This document shows positions 1-9,040 of a DNA stretch of 64,000 nucleotides, one piece after another (the stretch's first letter is position 1; each line of letters opens with the position of its first letter). A program made the translations under genes and the position numbers. Under the pieces are notes generated by a model. That model did no database searches and was not told the origin of the DNA. It worked only from the letters and a program-made list of their open reading frames with translations. Origin of the DNA: UBA1765 sp045615885 (GTDB lineage: Bacteria > Fibrobacterota > Fibrobacteria > Fibrobacterales > Fibrobacteraceae); the NCBI GenBank assembly GCA_045615885.1, contig JAZLFR010000055.1, positions 48,722 through 112,721 on the forward strand. Reading direction: 5' to 3'.

Positions 1-393
1 TTTCTTTTCTCGGTTATCACATGAAAGTTTTTGACATTCCTGGAGATAATTCAGTATCTTGACATTGTGAACATTGCTAAAAATGCAGGCATATCGAGAA
101 GGGTTTGCATTTAAATCATGCAACAAAGTTGTATTACGAAGCGCAAATGTTCCCTCGATAATTTCAGCATGTTGGATTCCATCAAAATAAAGATAGCGCT
201 GGCTACATTCATGGGTCATTAAATGAAGACCCATTGTATCTAACCGAGCTCTCTCTACCCCATCTTTATTCTTGATTTCGATATTGTTTATGCTAATCCA
301 ATAATGTGTCGTCTTTTTTTCGGCATTGACATACTCAATAGAGAGCCAACGGCCCTCATGAATTGCCCTGAATATGTTTCTTGCGACGCTCAT
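1..393 (-). CDS. N-terminal part of an unidentified (possibly helicase-like) protein, cut by the window edge
   Basis: An open frame starts at an ATG (391-393) and runs 131 codons to the left edge with no stop. The N-terminus reads MSVARNIFRAIHEGRWLSIE, followed by a YxN...YWI pattern that recalls the beta-strand start of WYL-type or Sm-like ligand domains. From memory, the same opening occurs in very large superfamily I helicase/AAA proteins of Firmicutes, so this may be the start of a nuclease-helicase type defence protein. That is inference, since the helicase part lies outside the window. It follows mcrC on the same strand after about 60 bases and may be a third gene of that unit. No clear Shine-Dalgarno sequence precedes the start. 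The existence of a coding frame is fairly sure; the function is not. Confidence 0.65.
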   Translation of the reverse strand, partial: MSVARNIFRAIHEGRWLSIEYVNAEKKTTHYWISINNIEIKNKDGVERARLDTMGLHLMTHECSQRYLYFDGIQHAEIIEGTFALRNTTLLHDLNANPSRYACIFSNVHNVKILNYLQECQKLSCDNREKK

Positions 394-454
394 ACCAGAA
401 ATATATACTGAAAATACGGGAAAAAAGCGGTAAAAATACTCTTTTAAAGCGAAA

Positions 455-1837
455 TCAACATAATTTCTTTACAAAATCATCCTCTTCAGCCCGCATTTCC
501 TTAGCGAATTCCTCAAAAGAAATCGTTTCGCTATATTCCGGGACATGGAAGGGTACTGTTTTTATTGTAATTTCAGGCATTCCTGGTGATTGAATCAACT
601 TGAATTTTTTGAATTCTGCGTTTTGATTTTCTGACGGATATAGCAAGAATCCCTTCTTGGAGGAAAAGCGCAGCAGATAAGACAATATCTGGAAAGAAGC
701 GTCTCTGTCCAAGCCGTCATCTAAACGGCGGTATTTGGCGTCTAGAACGGCTTCGGCAGTCAATATTTTTCCCTGTTTGGAATCTGCGCCAAACAGGAAA
801 TCTGGATAAATACGACGATTTTTGCTTCCGTCATCATCAACAAATAGATACTGGAATCCAGAGTTTTTCCTGTTATTCGGATGGACAATTTTTTCGCCAA
901 TTTCCGAATCTCGCATGATTACGTTTAGATATTCTTCCCAAAGGGCGGCTCCATCAAAAAGGATACCATTGATGGAATCCGAGTTGTTTTCGCCATAGCT
1001 TAGCTTTTGATGGCGTAAAATGGCCAGGCAGAGCTTACGCAAGGGTTCGTATGCTGTGTAATAGGGATGCGTAACAGGACGATGATTCTTGGCAATAACG
1101 GACATGCGATTATGTCTTGAATATGTCGGTGTCGCAGCAACGATTTCTGACACATCGTCACGATTCTTACCGTCCGAACCATTCAGAACTGCATCCCCCA
1201 TGCTCAAAGAGCGAATATGCTCTATGGTATGGCGAATCAGCTGTGTTACGCAATTGTCCGTTGTGTATTCTCGCGTGTGATAGGCAATTTTACCGTTGAA
1301 AGGAACATTCTTACGAATATGACGGGCTACATCTATGGGACCACGAACATTGGCGTCGTTATATTCCCTGGTCACATAGGCTCGGTAAACGCCTTGATTG
1401 ATCGCCTTTCGCAAATAGGCCGGGAATAAGAAATAAATGAAATCGTAGAACGAATCCTCCCCCACGCTGGTACGAGGAGTAAACGCCACATTGCACACTT
1501 TTTGAAGCATGTAATGCAAGAAAAAATTCTTGTTTCCAGAATCAAATCGAGACTGTATTTGAAAATGATTGTCTTTGCCCGCAGCAAAGAATCCCATCAC
1601 ATTGCTTGTTGTAAAGCGAAGATTTTCGCCATCGACGCGATAATTCAAGACTACGTCATCATTCTTTAAATCGGCATCTTTGGCAATTGGAGGGAATACA
1701 ATGAAGTTTGATTCACTCAATTGAGAAAACGTCTTGCCGGCAATACTGTCAAGAGACTTGCGAAGAGAATCGCAAGAGCCTTTAAAGCCATCAAGTGGCT
1801 GATTGAGAGTATTGTCTTTAAGAATTATCGGCTTCAA
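455..1837 (-). CDS. mcrC: McrC-like nuclease subunit of a type IV (modification-dependent) restriction system
   Basis: 460 residues. The C-terminal half holds a PD-(D/E)XK nuclease pattern: YPDF near residue 345 and VLDAKYRR near 367, the usual D...DxK metal site of McrC. The N-terminal half matches the McrC family layout that contacts the McrB ring. In known systems McrB translocates with GTP and McrC cuts DNA between modified cytosines. The start is TTG (1835-1837), 2 bases after the mcrB stop. The same frame is closed by a stop a few codons upstream, and the next in-frame ATG lies about 80 codons in, so TTG is the likely start and translation is probably coupled to mcrB. Family assignment is confident. 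Which modified base is recognised cannot be read from this subunit. Confidence 0.88.
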   Translation of the reverse strand: MKPIILKDNTLNQPLDGFKGSCDSLRKSLDSIAGKTFSQLSESNFIVFPPIAKDADLKNDDVVLNYRVDGENLRFTTSNVMGFFAAGKDNHFQIQSRFDSGNKNFFLHYMLQKVCNVAFTPRTSVGEDSFYDFIYFLFPAYLRKAINQGVYRAYVTREYNDANVRGPIDVARHIRKNVPFNGKIAYHTREYTTDNCVTQLIRHTIEHIRSLSMGDAVLNGSDGKNRDDVSEIVAATPTYSRHNRMSVIAKNHRPVTHPYYTAYEPLRKLCLAILRHQKLSYGENNSDSINGILFDGAALWEEYLNVIMRDSEIGEKIVHPNNRKNSGFQYLFVDDDGSKNRRIYPDFLFGADSKQGKILTAEAVLDAKYRRLDDGLDRDASFQILSYLLRFSSKKGFLLYPSENQNAEFKKFKLIQSPGMPEITIKTVPFHVPEYSETISFEEFAKEMRAEEDDFVKKLC

Positions 1838-1839
1838 AA

Positions 1840-4176
1840 CTAGACTTCAGCGTTTTCTGTTAAATTTTCGGTTTGAACCTTTCCTTCGTACGCCTTTTTC
1901 AGAGCATTAAAGTGAGTTCCATCAGGATCGATGCCGCGAAGATATTCCTTGATAATACCTTCGATATGGTATTCCCAAAGAAGATCAAAATCACCTTCGT
2001 AATTATCCAGTTTCAGGAAATATGCTGGACCAATGTGATAGGCAGAAGACAGGCCCGGAACATTTTCTATCACATTATTGATAGAAGTCATTCGTGCAAC
2101 AGATTCTTCCATCTTACCGCACTTTAAATCATCTAGCATTTCAATTCGTTCGCTTGCCTTGATTTCCTTAAAGGCAAAACGACGACGCATGGCGAAGTCC
2201 ATACTTTCAACGCTGCGGTCGATATCATTCATTGTGCCGATGATATAGACATTTTCGGGAACGAAGAAGCCATTTTCAAAAATATCACCTTCTTCTACAA
2301 GATTTTGATATTGTGTATTGACTCGTCCCTTTTCACCACGATAACCTGGGTCGATGGAGAAAAATAGTTCACCAAAAATTTTGGATATTTCACCACGATT
2401 TATTTCGTCAATGATGAATACGTATTTTTGACGTTTTTCTTGAGGAATTTCATCGCCTTCCACATAATCCTTAAGGCCAAATTGAGCCTTCATCTGGTTA
2501 ATGATAGCCTTTCTATAGTTATCCAAACCTCTTTTGGGAACACCAGGGAGACCACGGTATACCTTATAGCATTGATTGTAATTAAAGAAACGGGTTGTAT
2601 CTCTTACAAGACTTCCCCCAGGCCCTTCAGGGATCATTGTAACGAAACCATCGCTATCAGAATTTAATGCTAATTTAAATGTTCCCTTTCCACTAATTAG
2701 AGGTACTTCCCAAATTTCATTTTCGTTTAGAAAATCAACAACCTTTTGAAATGAATCATCGTAGTTATCAACGCCATTTTTCTCAACTTTGAGAATTGCA
2801 TCCCTACAAAAATCCTTAAACACGCCATTTTTACGTTCAAAAGCAATGGTTCCATTTTTATCTACAGGCCTCAATCCTTCCACGAAATCGGTATAATCAT
2901 AGGACTGATGGAACTGCACAAACCCAATTTCAGTTTCAGAACATCCCATAGCTTTGGCAATCTTTTTCGCCAAGTATGTCTTTCCAGTACCCGGAGCACC
3001 ATGAAGGATGATGTTGTGGTTTGCTTCAAGGAGCTTAACATATTCTTGACACTTATCCATTTCGTCCATCCTTGGTTCAATTTGTCCCATTTCTAATTTT
3101 TCAAGCGCAAAGTTTTTTAAATCCAATAGATTTTCTGCACACTCTTGCAGGGTCTTACGATATTTCCCGTATTTATTTCCATCAAAATCAACTTCGGGAG
3201 AAATTCGAATCCAGTCAACATCGCATTTAAACCAGCGAGGTCTAGCCGGATCAGGAACCTGCATATCGGATGTTACAATTCCAACGCCATATACTCTCAA
3301 AAAAGGTTGGTCATGATTGGAGCCCTTTGTAGAACTTGTCGCCGCAATCAAAACATCCCCGCTTTTAACCAGCTTTATATACTTTTCGGTGTCACACTCG
3401 CCACCTTCCCAGTATCCTTCTTTTACGAACTTGTCTATTTGGTTTTTGCGAGGTTCCCCGAAACTTGTTCCTGCAATCCAAAATCTTTGTTGCTCGGATG
3501 CATAAGTAAAAGCGTTGTCCGACATTTCAGCAAAAGATTTGTACGGTGAATCGGGCTGTTCAAACAATGTTTTTACTTGGCCAATAATCTCGAGATATTT
3601 GGCAGAAGAAAGCGTTTCATCATTTATGGTTAGATTATGTTTAGCCTTCAATAAGTTTCGAGTTACACTATCCAATGGAATAAATTTTTGAGGACGCGCC
3701 CAAAAAAGGACTATGGACATATTCCATTTTATGCCCTTATATTCCATTATTTTGTCAAATTTTTCAGCTAATGTAGATTCGTCATCAGTCAACGCAGCTT
3801 CAAATAAATCCCACAATATTGGAATTTGTTCAGATGCAGTTTCTCGCCAATAGAGTGTTGACTGCTGATTATTTAAGATGGGAATGCCACTAAAATCTTC
3901 AGGAACCGGAGCTTCGATATTAAAGCAATCCTTAAAGTAAGATATCACTTTTATTCGGTTTGCCACCGAAAGCCCACGGTTGAAAATTGCAAACACAGAA
4001 AAAGGGTCTATGTCGCCAACCTTGGATCCATCATCATTATGAATGTAGTCAGTAAATTTGCTGTCAAGGGAATAGACAATCGCTAAAAGGTCTTTTCGAT
4101 TATTTTTATACGGCAACAGTTTCTGTGCAAATTCCTGATAGAATGGAATCCAGGTGAGTTTAGCTGATTCTGACAT
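1840..4176 (-). CDS. mcrB: McrB-like AAA+ GTPase with a modified-base reader region
   Basis: 778 residues. The AAA+ motor is in the second half: Walker A GAPGTGKT near residue 395, Walker B FIIDEINRGE near 590, and the McrB signature MNDIDRSVESMDFAMRRRF near 645 (family form MNTADRS). Residues about 232-350 (FWIAGTSFGEPRKNQ, later GDVLIAATSS and GVGIV) resemble an EVE/PUA-like pocket domain, which in such proteins reads 5-methylcytosine or related bases. Residues 1-230 look like a separate all-helical N-terminal domain. The ATG has an AGAGG ribosome site 5 bases upstream. A strong hairpin separates it from hsdR, so mcrB-mcrC probably has its own promoter. The restriction role is confident; the EVE-like assignment is by eye. 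Confidence 0.88.
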   Translation of the reverse strand: MSESAKLTWIPFYQEFAQKLLPYKNNRKDLLAIVYSLDSKFTDYIHNDDGSKVGDIDPFSVFAIFNRGLSVANRIKVISYFKDCFNIEAPVPEDFSGIPILNNQQSTLYWRETASEQIPILWDLFEAALTDDESTLAEKFDKIMEYKGIKWNMSIVLFWARPQKFIPLDSVTRNLLKAKHNLTINDETLSSAKYLEIIGQVKTLFEQPDSPYKSFAEMSDNAFTYASEQQRFWIAGTSFGEPRKNQIDKFVKEGYWEGGECDTEKYIKLVKSGDVLIAATSSTKGSNHDQPFLRVYGVGIVTSDMQVPDPARPRWFKCDVDWIRISPEVDFDGNKYGKYRKTLQECAENLLDLKNFALEKLEMGQIEPRMDEMDKCQEYVKLLEANHNIILHGAPGTGKTYLAKKIAKAMGCSETEIGFVQFHQSYDYTDFVEGLRPVDKNGTIAFERKNGVFKDFCRDAILKVEKNGVDNYDDSFQKVVDFLNENEIWEVPLISGKGTFKLALNSDSDGFVTMIPEGPGGSLVRDTTRFFNYNQCYKVYRGLPGVPKRGLDNYRKAIINQMKAQFGLKDYVEGDEIPQEKRQKYVFIIDEINRGEISKIFGELFFSIDPGYRGEKGRVNTQYQNLVEEGDIFENGFFVPENVYIIGTMNDIDRSVESMDFAMRRRFAFKEIKASERIEMLDDLKCGKMEESVARMTSINNVIENVPGLSSAYHIGPAYFLKLDNYEGDFDLLWEYHIEGIIKEYLRGIDPDGTHFNALKKAYEGKVQTENLTENAEV

Positions 4177-4216
4177 AAATCCTCTATTTTATCCTAAATA
4201 TAACCTTATAAAATGA

Positions 4217-4245
4217 GAAAAAGTCGCCAAAGGGGCGACTTTTTC
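4217..4245 (-). terminator. Rho-independent terminator after hsdR
   Basis: A perfect 12-base inverted repeat (GAAAAAGTCGCC / GGCGACTTTTTC) with a 5-base loop. On the minus strand it ends in a T-rich run. It lies between the hsdR stop and the mcrB start and should end the hsd transcript. Confidence 0.85.
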
Positions 4246-4269
4246 CACATAATTGGGTTTAATTCATTC

Positions 4270-7200
4270 CTATCTATTCTTCTTAAAGTTCTCGGCCTGT
4301 TCGAAGATTTCGCCGTAGACTTCGTCGCGTTCTACGGGCGGGTAGCCGAATTCGTCCAGCTTGATGATTAGATTCGCCTTAAGCGTAGACTTGATGTCGT
4401 CTTTCTTATTCCAGTCTGGGTATGCGGCAACATCATCTACGATGTTCTTTACTTCCTTGGACAAGGCAATCAGCTTGTCTTCGGGATAAGTAAAGTGGTA
4501 CTTATCGCAAAGCATCTTCAAGATGTCATAGAATGCGTTTTCTTCGAAGCTTAAACCCTTGTCATCACCGGCATCGAAGGCGGCACGGACTTCCATGATC
4601 ATGTTGGTCAGGGTCTCCGCCATTTCTTCGTAGACTTCGCTCTTCAATATATCCTGTTCGGTGCGGTCATTATAGGTTTCCACCAGAGCCTGCATTTTCT
4701 TGGTGAAGTCGACGCCTTTGATTTTATTGACCTTACGAATTTGGCCAATAGCCTTTTTCAAGAGCATCTGAAGAAGCTTGATTTTTGTATTCGGAAGCTT
4801 GATGCGGTTGATATGTTCCAGGTATTCCTTGTCAAAGATGTTCTGGACAGAATTTTCTGCATTTTCATCATTCAGTTTCAGGACTTCTTCAACACCATCA
4901 CTCTGGAGGGCGGCGGCAATCATCTCACGAACGTGGGCATTCATCTGTGCGGTATCAGGAGCGTCACCCTTTGTAAGCTTATGAATGATAGAACGGATTG
5001 CGAAATAGAAATGGGCCTTATTGCGTTCAGCCTGCTCGATTTTTTCGTTACCCACGCAAATGTCATAGGATGCCTTCAGACGTTGAGACAGCCCCATAAA
5101 GCGAGCTTCATTCTCTTTCGTCTTTTGAACATATTCCTGAGCCTGGCGCAGGCATTCCAGTTTCTTGAGTTCAGCCCCCTCGCCCACAGATTTAAAGTAG
5201 GCAGAAGCATCAAAGCCATGCATCAAACGGTCAAGCAAATCCAGGTGATTGCGGAATTCCGTAATGGCCGCAGAAATGTCTTCTACATTCTGTTCAGAAC
5301 CAGCACCATATTGCTTTAAGGCAAGGTTCATTCTGCGCTTGATACCGATGTAATCTACAACAATGCCCTTGTCCTTGCCGGCAAAGGTGCGGTTCACGCG
5401 AGAAATAGTCTGGATCAAGGAATGTTGCTGAATGGGCTTATCGATGTAAATGGCATCAAGGCAAGGCACATCAAAGCCGGTCAGCCACATGTCCACCACA
5501 ATGGCAATCTTGAAATTGGAGCGTTCCTGTTTGAACAAGCGGTCCAGTTCTTTGCGGTCATCCTTGTCCCCAAGCAAATCCCACAAGTCCTTTTCATCGT
5601 CCTTGTTGCGGGTCATGACCATCTTGATGCGTTCAACTGGCTTCAGTTCTCGCTTTTCCTTGTCGCTCAGTTCCTCTCCCGGAACCACCAGAGATTCATC
5701 AAAGGCCTTTGCAGTCCCCCAATCGGGGCGAAGTTCCAAGATGTTCTTGTAAAGCTGATAAGCAATCTTGCGATTGTAGCAAACGAACATGGCCTTGCCA
5801 CGGACCGAAGACTTTTCCTCGATGCGAGCTTCGTAATGGGCGACAAAATCTGCAGCCACGGCTTTCAAACGGTCCGGGTCACCAAGGATAACGCCCATCT
5901 GGGCCATTTCGCGTTTACTTTGGTCCACCTGGTATTCATTGGCACCTTGTTCCGCAGCTTCATCATAATACTTTTCAATATCTTCTAGAACGGAATTGTT
6001 CAGCACCACCTTGGCGGCACGACCTTCGTAAACGATTGGCACCGTAATGCCATCCTTCACGGATTCCGTCATTGTATAGATATCCACTTCACGACCGAAA
6101 ACATCCAGCGTAGCATCTACAGGCGTTCCTGTAAAGCCCACGTAAGTTGCATTAGGTAGGGAATCATGCAGATAGCGGGCAAAGCCATAACTGGTCTTTA
6201 CGCCCTTATCGGTCACAGTAACTTTTTGATCCAGGTTGGTCTGAGTTCTGTGCGCTTCGTCAGAAATACAAACCACATTGTTGCGATCCGTCAAGAGTTC
6301 GATATCTTCGCTGAACTTCTGGATTGTGGTAAGGAACACTCCCCCACTCTTGCGGCCCTTCAACTTTTCACGAAGATCTGCACGGCTTTCAACACTTTCG
6401 ACACGTTCATCGCCGATGTACTTCTTGGAGCCAACAAACAAACCAGAAAGCTGGTCATCCAAATCGGTGCGGTCTGTTATCAAGATTATGGTCGGGCTCT
6501 TGAATTCCTGGGAACGCATCAGCAATCGGGTCAAGAAGAGCATGGTATAGCTCTTTCCGCAGCCCGTCGCACCAAAATAAGTACCGCCCTTACCGTTTCC
6601 GGCAGGCTTGCGGGCCTTGCAAATGTTCTCGTACAAGGAGCGTGCGGCGTAATATTGCGGATAACGGCAAAGAACCTTCAGTTCCTTTTTACTGCTATCC
6701 GGGAAATACTGGAAATTCTTGAAAATATCCAACAGGCGCTTACGGCCAAACATTCCCTGAATCATGGAATAAAGGCTTTCGATACCCTCGGCATCAACAC
6801 GCTTATCCTTAAAACCAACACGACGCCAGGCGTAATAATAATCGTACTTGGCAAAGAAACTTCCGGCCTTGTTATTAACGCCATCACTAATGACACAGAA
6901 GGCGTTATAGACGAACAGCTGGGGAATATCACGGCGGTAACGAACGGTCAACTGTTCAAAGGCATTGAACACGGTAGCATCTTCACGAACTGCGCTCTTG
7001 AACTCAAAAACAACTAGAGGCAGACCGTTCACATAAAGAATTCCATCGGGAATACGCTTTTCGTTCCCTGGGCCAACAATTTCCAGCTGGTTTACAAACT
7101 TGATAATGTTATGGTCTGCGCTGTACTTTGCTTGAACATCGGCAGCCAAGGCGACATCGGAATCTTCGGAATCCAGGCCAAAGCCTGCCTTTCTGTGATC

Positions 7201-7539
7201 CCCTAATGCAGAATAATCCACCAGTTCAATGAGAATGTCCTTCTGCTTCGGGTCTTCGCGCTTAAGCATATAGCCGTCGGCAAGCCAAGTGCAGAATTTC
7301 TTGTTACTCTCGTAAAGGTCGCTTGCAGCCAAAGAACGCAACTTCATCACAAGAAGCTGGATTTCATTGTCGGTAATGCCCTCGGCATCATACCTGCGAT
7401 GCAGATATTCCCGCAAGTCCGATTCAATCAGGACATCTTCTTCGGAACGGGCAATCTGCTCCCCAGGAACATAGGAATACCCCTCCTTAACGAGGAGATC
7501 CTTAATCGCAATCTCTAAATCAGCTTCTTTGAAGGCCAT
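4270..7539 (-). CDS. hsdR: Type I restriction enzyme R subunit (HsdR)
   Basis: 1089 residues, normal for HsdR. An N-terminal PD-(D/E)XK nuclease site is visible (DGILYVNGLPLVVFEFK, residues about 163-180). The superfamily II translocase follows: Walker A GATGCGKS near 323, DEAH box SDEAH near 425, GFTGTP near 468, and motif VI QTISRVNRTF near 715. The C-terminal helical region should dock to the HsdM2S methylase core. The protein cuts DNA after ATP-driven translocation from an unmethylated site. It is separated from hsdMS by seven other genes, four of them AT-rich cargo. The ATG has no clear ribosome site. The partner genes are at 14459-17157. Confidence 0.95.
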   Translation of the reverse strand: MAFKEADLEIAIKDLLVKEGYSYVPGEQIARSEEDVLIESDLREYLHRRYDAEGITDNEIQLLVMKLRSLAASDLYESNKKFCTWLADGYMLKREDPKQKDILIELVDYSALGDHRKAGFGLDSEDSDVALAADVQAKYSADHNIIKFVNQLEIVGPGNEKRIPDGILYVNGLPLVVFEFKSAVREDATVFNAFEQLTVRYRRDIPQLFVYNAFCVISDGVNNKAGSFFAKYDYYYAWRRVGFKDKRVDAEGIESLYSMIQGMFGRKRLLDIFKNFQYFPDSSKKELKVLCRYPQYYAARSLYENICKARKPAGNGKGGTYFGATGCGKSYTMLFLTRLLMRSQEFKSPTIILITDRTDLDDQLSGLFVGSKKYIGDERVESVESRADLREKLKGRKSGGVFLTTIQKFSEDIELLTDRNNVVCISDEAHRTQTNLDQKVTVTDKGVKTSYGFARYLHDSLPNATYVGFTGTPVDATLDVFGREVDIYTMTESVKDGITVPIVYEGRAAKVVLNNSVLEDIEKYYDEAAEQGANEYQVDQSKREMAQMGVILGDPDRLKAVAADFVAHYEARIEEKSSVRGKAMFVCYNRKIAYQLYKNILELRPDWGTAKAFDESLVVPGEELSDKEKRELKPVERIKMVMTRNKDDEKDLWDLLGDKDDRKELDRLFKQERSNFKIAIVVDMWLTGFDVPCLDAIYIDKPIQQHSLIQTISRVNRTFAGKDKGIVVDYIGIKRRMNLALKQYGAGSEQNVEDISAAITEFRNHLDLLDRLMHGFDASAYFKSVGEGAELKKLECLRQAQEYVQKTKENEARFMGLSQRLKASYDICVGNEKIEQAERNKAHFYFAIRSIIHKLTKGDAPDTAQMNAHVREMIAAALQSDGVEEVLKLNDENAENSVQNIFDKEYLEHINRIKLPNTKIKLLQMLLKKAIGQIRKVNKIKGVDFTKKMQALVETYNDRTEQDILKSEVYEEMAETLTNMIMEVRAAFDAGDDKGLSFEENAFYDILKMLCDKYHFTYPEDKLIALSKEVKNIVDDVAAYPDWNKKDDIKSTLKANLIIKLDEFGYPPVERDEVYGEIFEQAENFKKNR

Positions 7540-7560
7540 GATTTAAAGATAACATTGTTT

Positions 7561-7578
7561 TTGCAGAAGATTCTGCAA
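7561..7578. promoter_or_regulatory. Inverted repeat upstream of hsdR
   Basis: TTGCAGAAGATTCTGCAA has 8-base arms around GA. It lies 22 bases upstream of the hsdR ATG, in the 85-base gap after dinD. It could be an operator or a small hairpin in the leader. No binding protein can be named. Confidence 0.35.
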
Positions 7579-7624
7579 TAAGACAACGAATGCACGGGAA
7601 TTGTGGAAAATCCGTATATTTGAG

Positions 7625-8440
7625 CTATTTGACTTGTTTATCTTCTTTTTTCAGCCTTCGTTCTACTTTTTTCACATCTTCACCGGCAGGCAATTTTTCA
7701 GGTACGATTCCTCGGTCTAAAAGCATTTTGCGTACCGCACTATTGTTGTCAACATGCTCATGTTCAATTTTCGTTTGACCATAAAGATTTTTTGCTTGGG
7801 TATTTACAGAAGTCATTTCGGCAGCAAGATCCTTCGCCTTGATACTTACCGTAGGCAAAAAGTCAGCCAACGCTCTATTCTCGGGAACATTGTATTTTTG
7901 TTTGAGCAAGGATGTATCAATACTGAACAAAGCCTGGTCGCCCTTAGAACGGATTACAGCAAAGCCCTTGCTATCGACGCCATGTTCAAAAAGAACTCCA
8001 GAAAGAATCTTCTCTGTCTTAGCCAACTTTTCACATGCTTGGACTCGTTCTAGTTCTCGCATGCGCTTTTCTACAAGTTCGGCAACGCGAGTCTGTACGG
8101 CAAAGTAATTCTGGGCAAAGGAAATTTCCGGCTTACGGGGATCACCATTCTGCGCAATCAGATAACACGCATAGCGGGTAAGCATATAATCGTTCACCAT
8201 ACGCTCACCACCCTTTGCGATGACGATCATTTTCCCCACGCCGGGAAAATGATCCTGAATTTCAGCTCCAGCCTGCGCGCAGGCAACTTTCGCCTTCTCA
8301 ATTACATTCTCAAATTTTTCCCACTTGGCATATCCAAGTAATGAACATAAGCTCCTAGCACTCCAGCATTCAACACCTTGGTATTCGCTAGCAATAGCCT
8401 CGAACTTGGAGAAAAGTTCCTTGATTTCTTCGGTTTTCAT
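7625..8440 (-). CDS. dinD: DinD-like DNA-damage-inducible protein D
   Basis: 271 residues. The sequence follows the DinD family throughout: an N-terminal BRO-N-like domain (GVECWSARSLCSLLGYAKW, residues about 22-40), the region GGERMVNDYMLTRYACYLIAQNG, and a basic C-terminus. E. coli DinD is an SOS-induced protein that inhibits RecA filament growth in vitro, and homologues are common in type I restriction loci. The start is the second ATG (8438-8440), which has GGAGGT 4 bases upstream. An ATG 12 bases earlier overlaps that ribosome site. A CTGT-N8-ACAG sequence (LexA-box form) lies 13 bases upstream of the start. The gene sits between rhuM and hsdR. Confidence 0.85.
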   Translation of the reverse strand: MKTEEIKELFSKFEAIASEYQGVECWSARSLCSLLGYAKWEKFENVIEKAKVACAQAGAEIQDHFPGVGKMIVIAKGGERMVNDYMLTRYACYLIAQNGDPRKPEISFAQNYFAVQTRVAELVEKRMRELERVQACEKLAKTEKILSGVLFEHGVDSKGFAVIRSKGDQALFSIDTSLLKQKYNVPENRALADFLPTVSIKAKDLAAEMTSVNTQAKNLYGQTKIEHEHVDNNSAVRKMLLDRGIVPEKLPAGEDVKKVERRLKKEDKQVK

Positions 8441-8453
8441 ATGCACCTCCATG

Positions 8454-8469
8454 CTGTTTCATTGTACAG
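8454..8469. promoter_or_regulatory. Possible LexA (SOS) box of dinD
   Basis: On the minus strand the site reads CTGTACAATGAAACAG, the exact CTGT-N8-ACAG form of the Gammaproteobacterial LexA operator. It lies directly before a gene of a DNA-damage-inducible family. Eight fixed bases would occur by chance about once per 65 kb, so the placement is suggestive. Confidence 0.55.
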
Positions 8470-8481
8470 AGGCGTCTTTAA

Positions 8482-8498
8482 ATATGGCAAAGCCATAT
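8482..8498. promoter_or_regulatory. Palindrome in the dinD upstream region
   Basis: ATATGGCAAAGCCATAT has perfect 7-base arms and a 3-base centre. It sits between the terminator at 8501-8540 and the putative LexA box. It may be part of the dinD promoter or operator. Confidence 0.35.
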
Positions 8499-8500
8499 AA

Positions 8501-8540
8501 CAAAAAGACGCACTTCTCCTTTTTTAAAGAGAAGCGCGTC
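8501..8540 (-). terminator. Rho-independent terminator after the 85-residue gene
   Basis: On the minus strand the 12-base arms GACGCGCTTCTC and GAGAAGTGCGTC pair with one G-T wobble around a 10-base loop, followed directly by TTTTTG. It should stop transcription arriving from 8607 and leave dinD dependent on its own promoter. Confidence 0.85.
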
Positions 8541-8606
8541 GGGATGGAATGTAGGTGATTTTTAGAAAGTTGGCAAGGGCTGGAAAAATATTTTACAAAG
8601 AAACCT

Positions 8607-8864
8607 TCAAAAATTAAATTCGGAACTTTTCAATTTCTTCAGTACTGAGATCCAGGAGTTTTTTTTTGCAGCAGATTCCTTCAAGTAAGGTTTTATTTCA
8701 TCTGCGGTCAATTCACACACAGCCTTACCCACACTTTGGGCATACCGCAACACCCCCAACATATCCATTGGAGGATGTTTGAAACTCTTATATGGATCGG
8801 GAACAGCCCTATATTCCGCTTCCGATTCAGCAAGAATAACCGCAGGTCGTTTAATTCCATTCAT
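8607..8864 (-). CDS. Small protein of unknown function
   Basis: 85 residues, starting MNGIKRPAVILAESEAEYRA, with no membrane segment or signal peptide and no domain that I recognise. A DPYKSFKHPPMDMLG stretch and a basic C-terminus (KKNSWISVLKKLK) are the main traits. AGAGG stands about 11 bases before the ATG. It lies alone between rhuM and dinD and is followed by a strong terminator, which supports it as a real gene. It may be an accessory factor of the restriction locus, but nothing shows this directly. Confidence 0.6.
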   Translation of the reverse strand: MNGIKRPAVILAESEAEYRAVPDPYKSFKHPPMDMLGVLRYAQSVGKAVCELTADEIKPYLKESAAKKNSWISVLKKLKSSEFNF

Positions 8865-8980
8865 AAGAGTAAACCTCTAATAATTTCTTTGAAGAGTAAT
8901 AAGCATTTTTTCGCAAATTGATCAAATTTTCGACAATTTGCACTCAAATATTAGGGGAAAATAGGATATAAAATGATAGA

Positions 8981-9012
8981 GAAAATTTTCCACGCACTGC
9001 GTAGAAAATTTC
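8981..9012 (-). terminator. Hairpin terminator after rhuM
   Basis: GAAATTTTCTACGC and GCGTGGAAAATTTTC (minus strand) form a stem of about 14 bases with one G-T pair and a 3-base loop, rich in T on the exit side. It lies 29 bases beyond the rhuM stop. Confidence 0.6.
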
Positions 9013-9040
9013 ATATTATGAACGACGGCATTTCAAGCCC

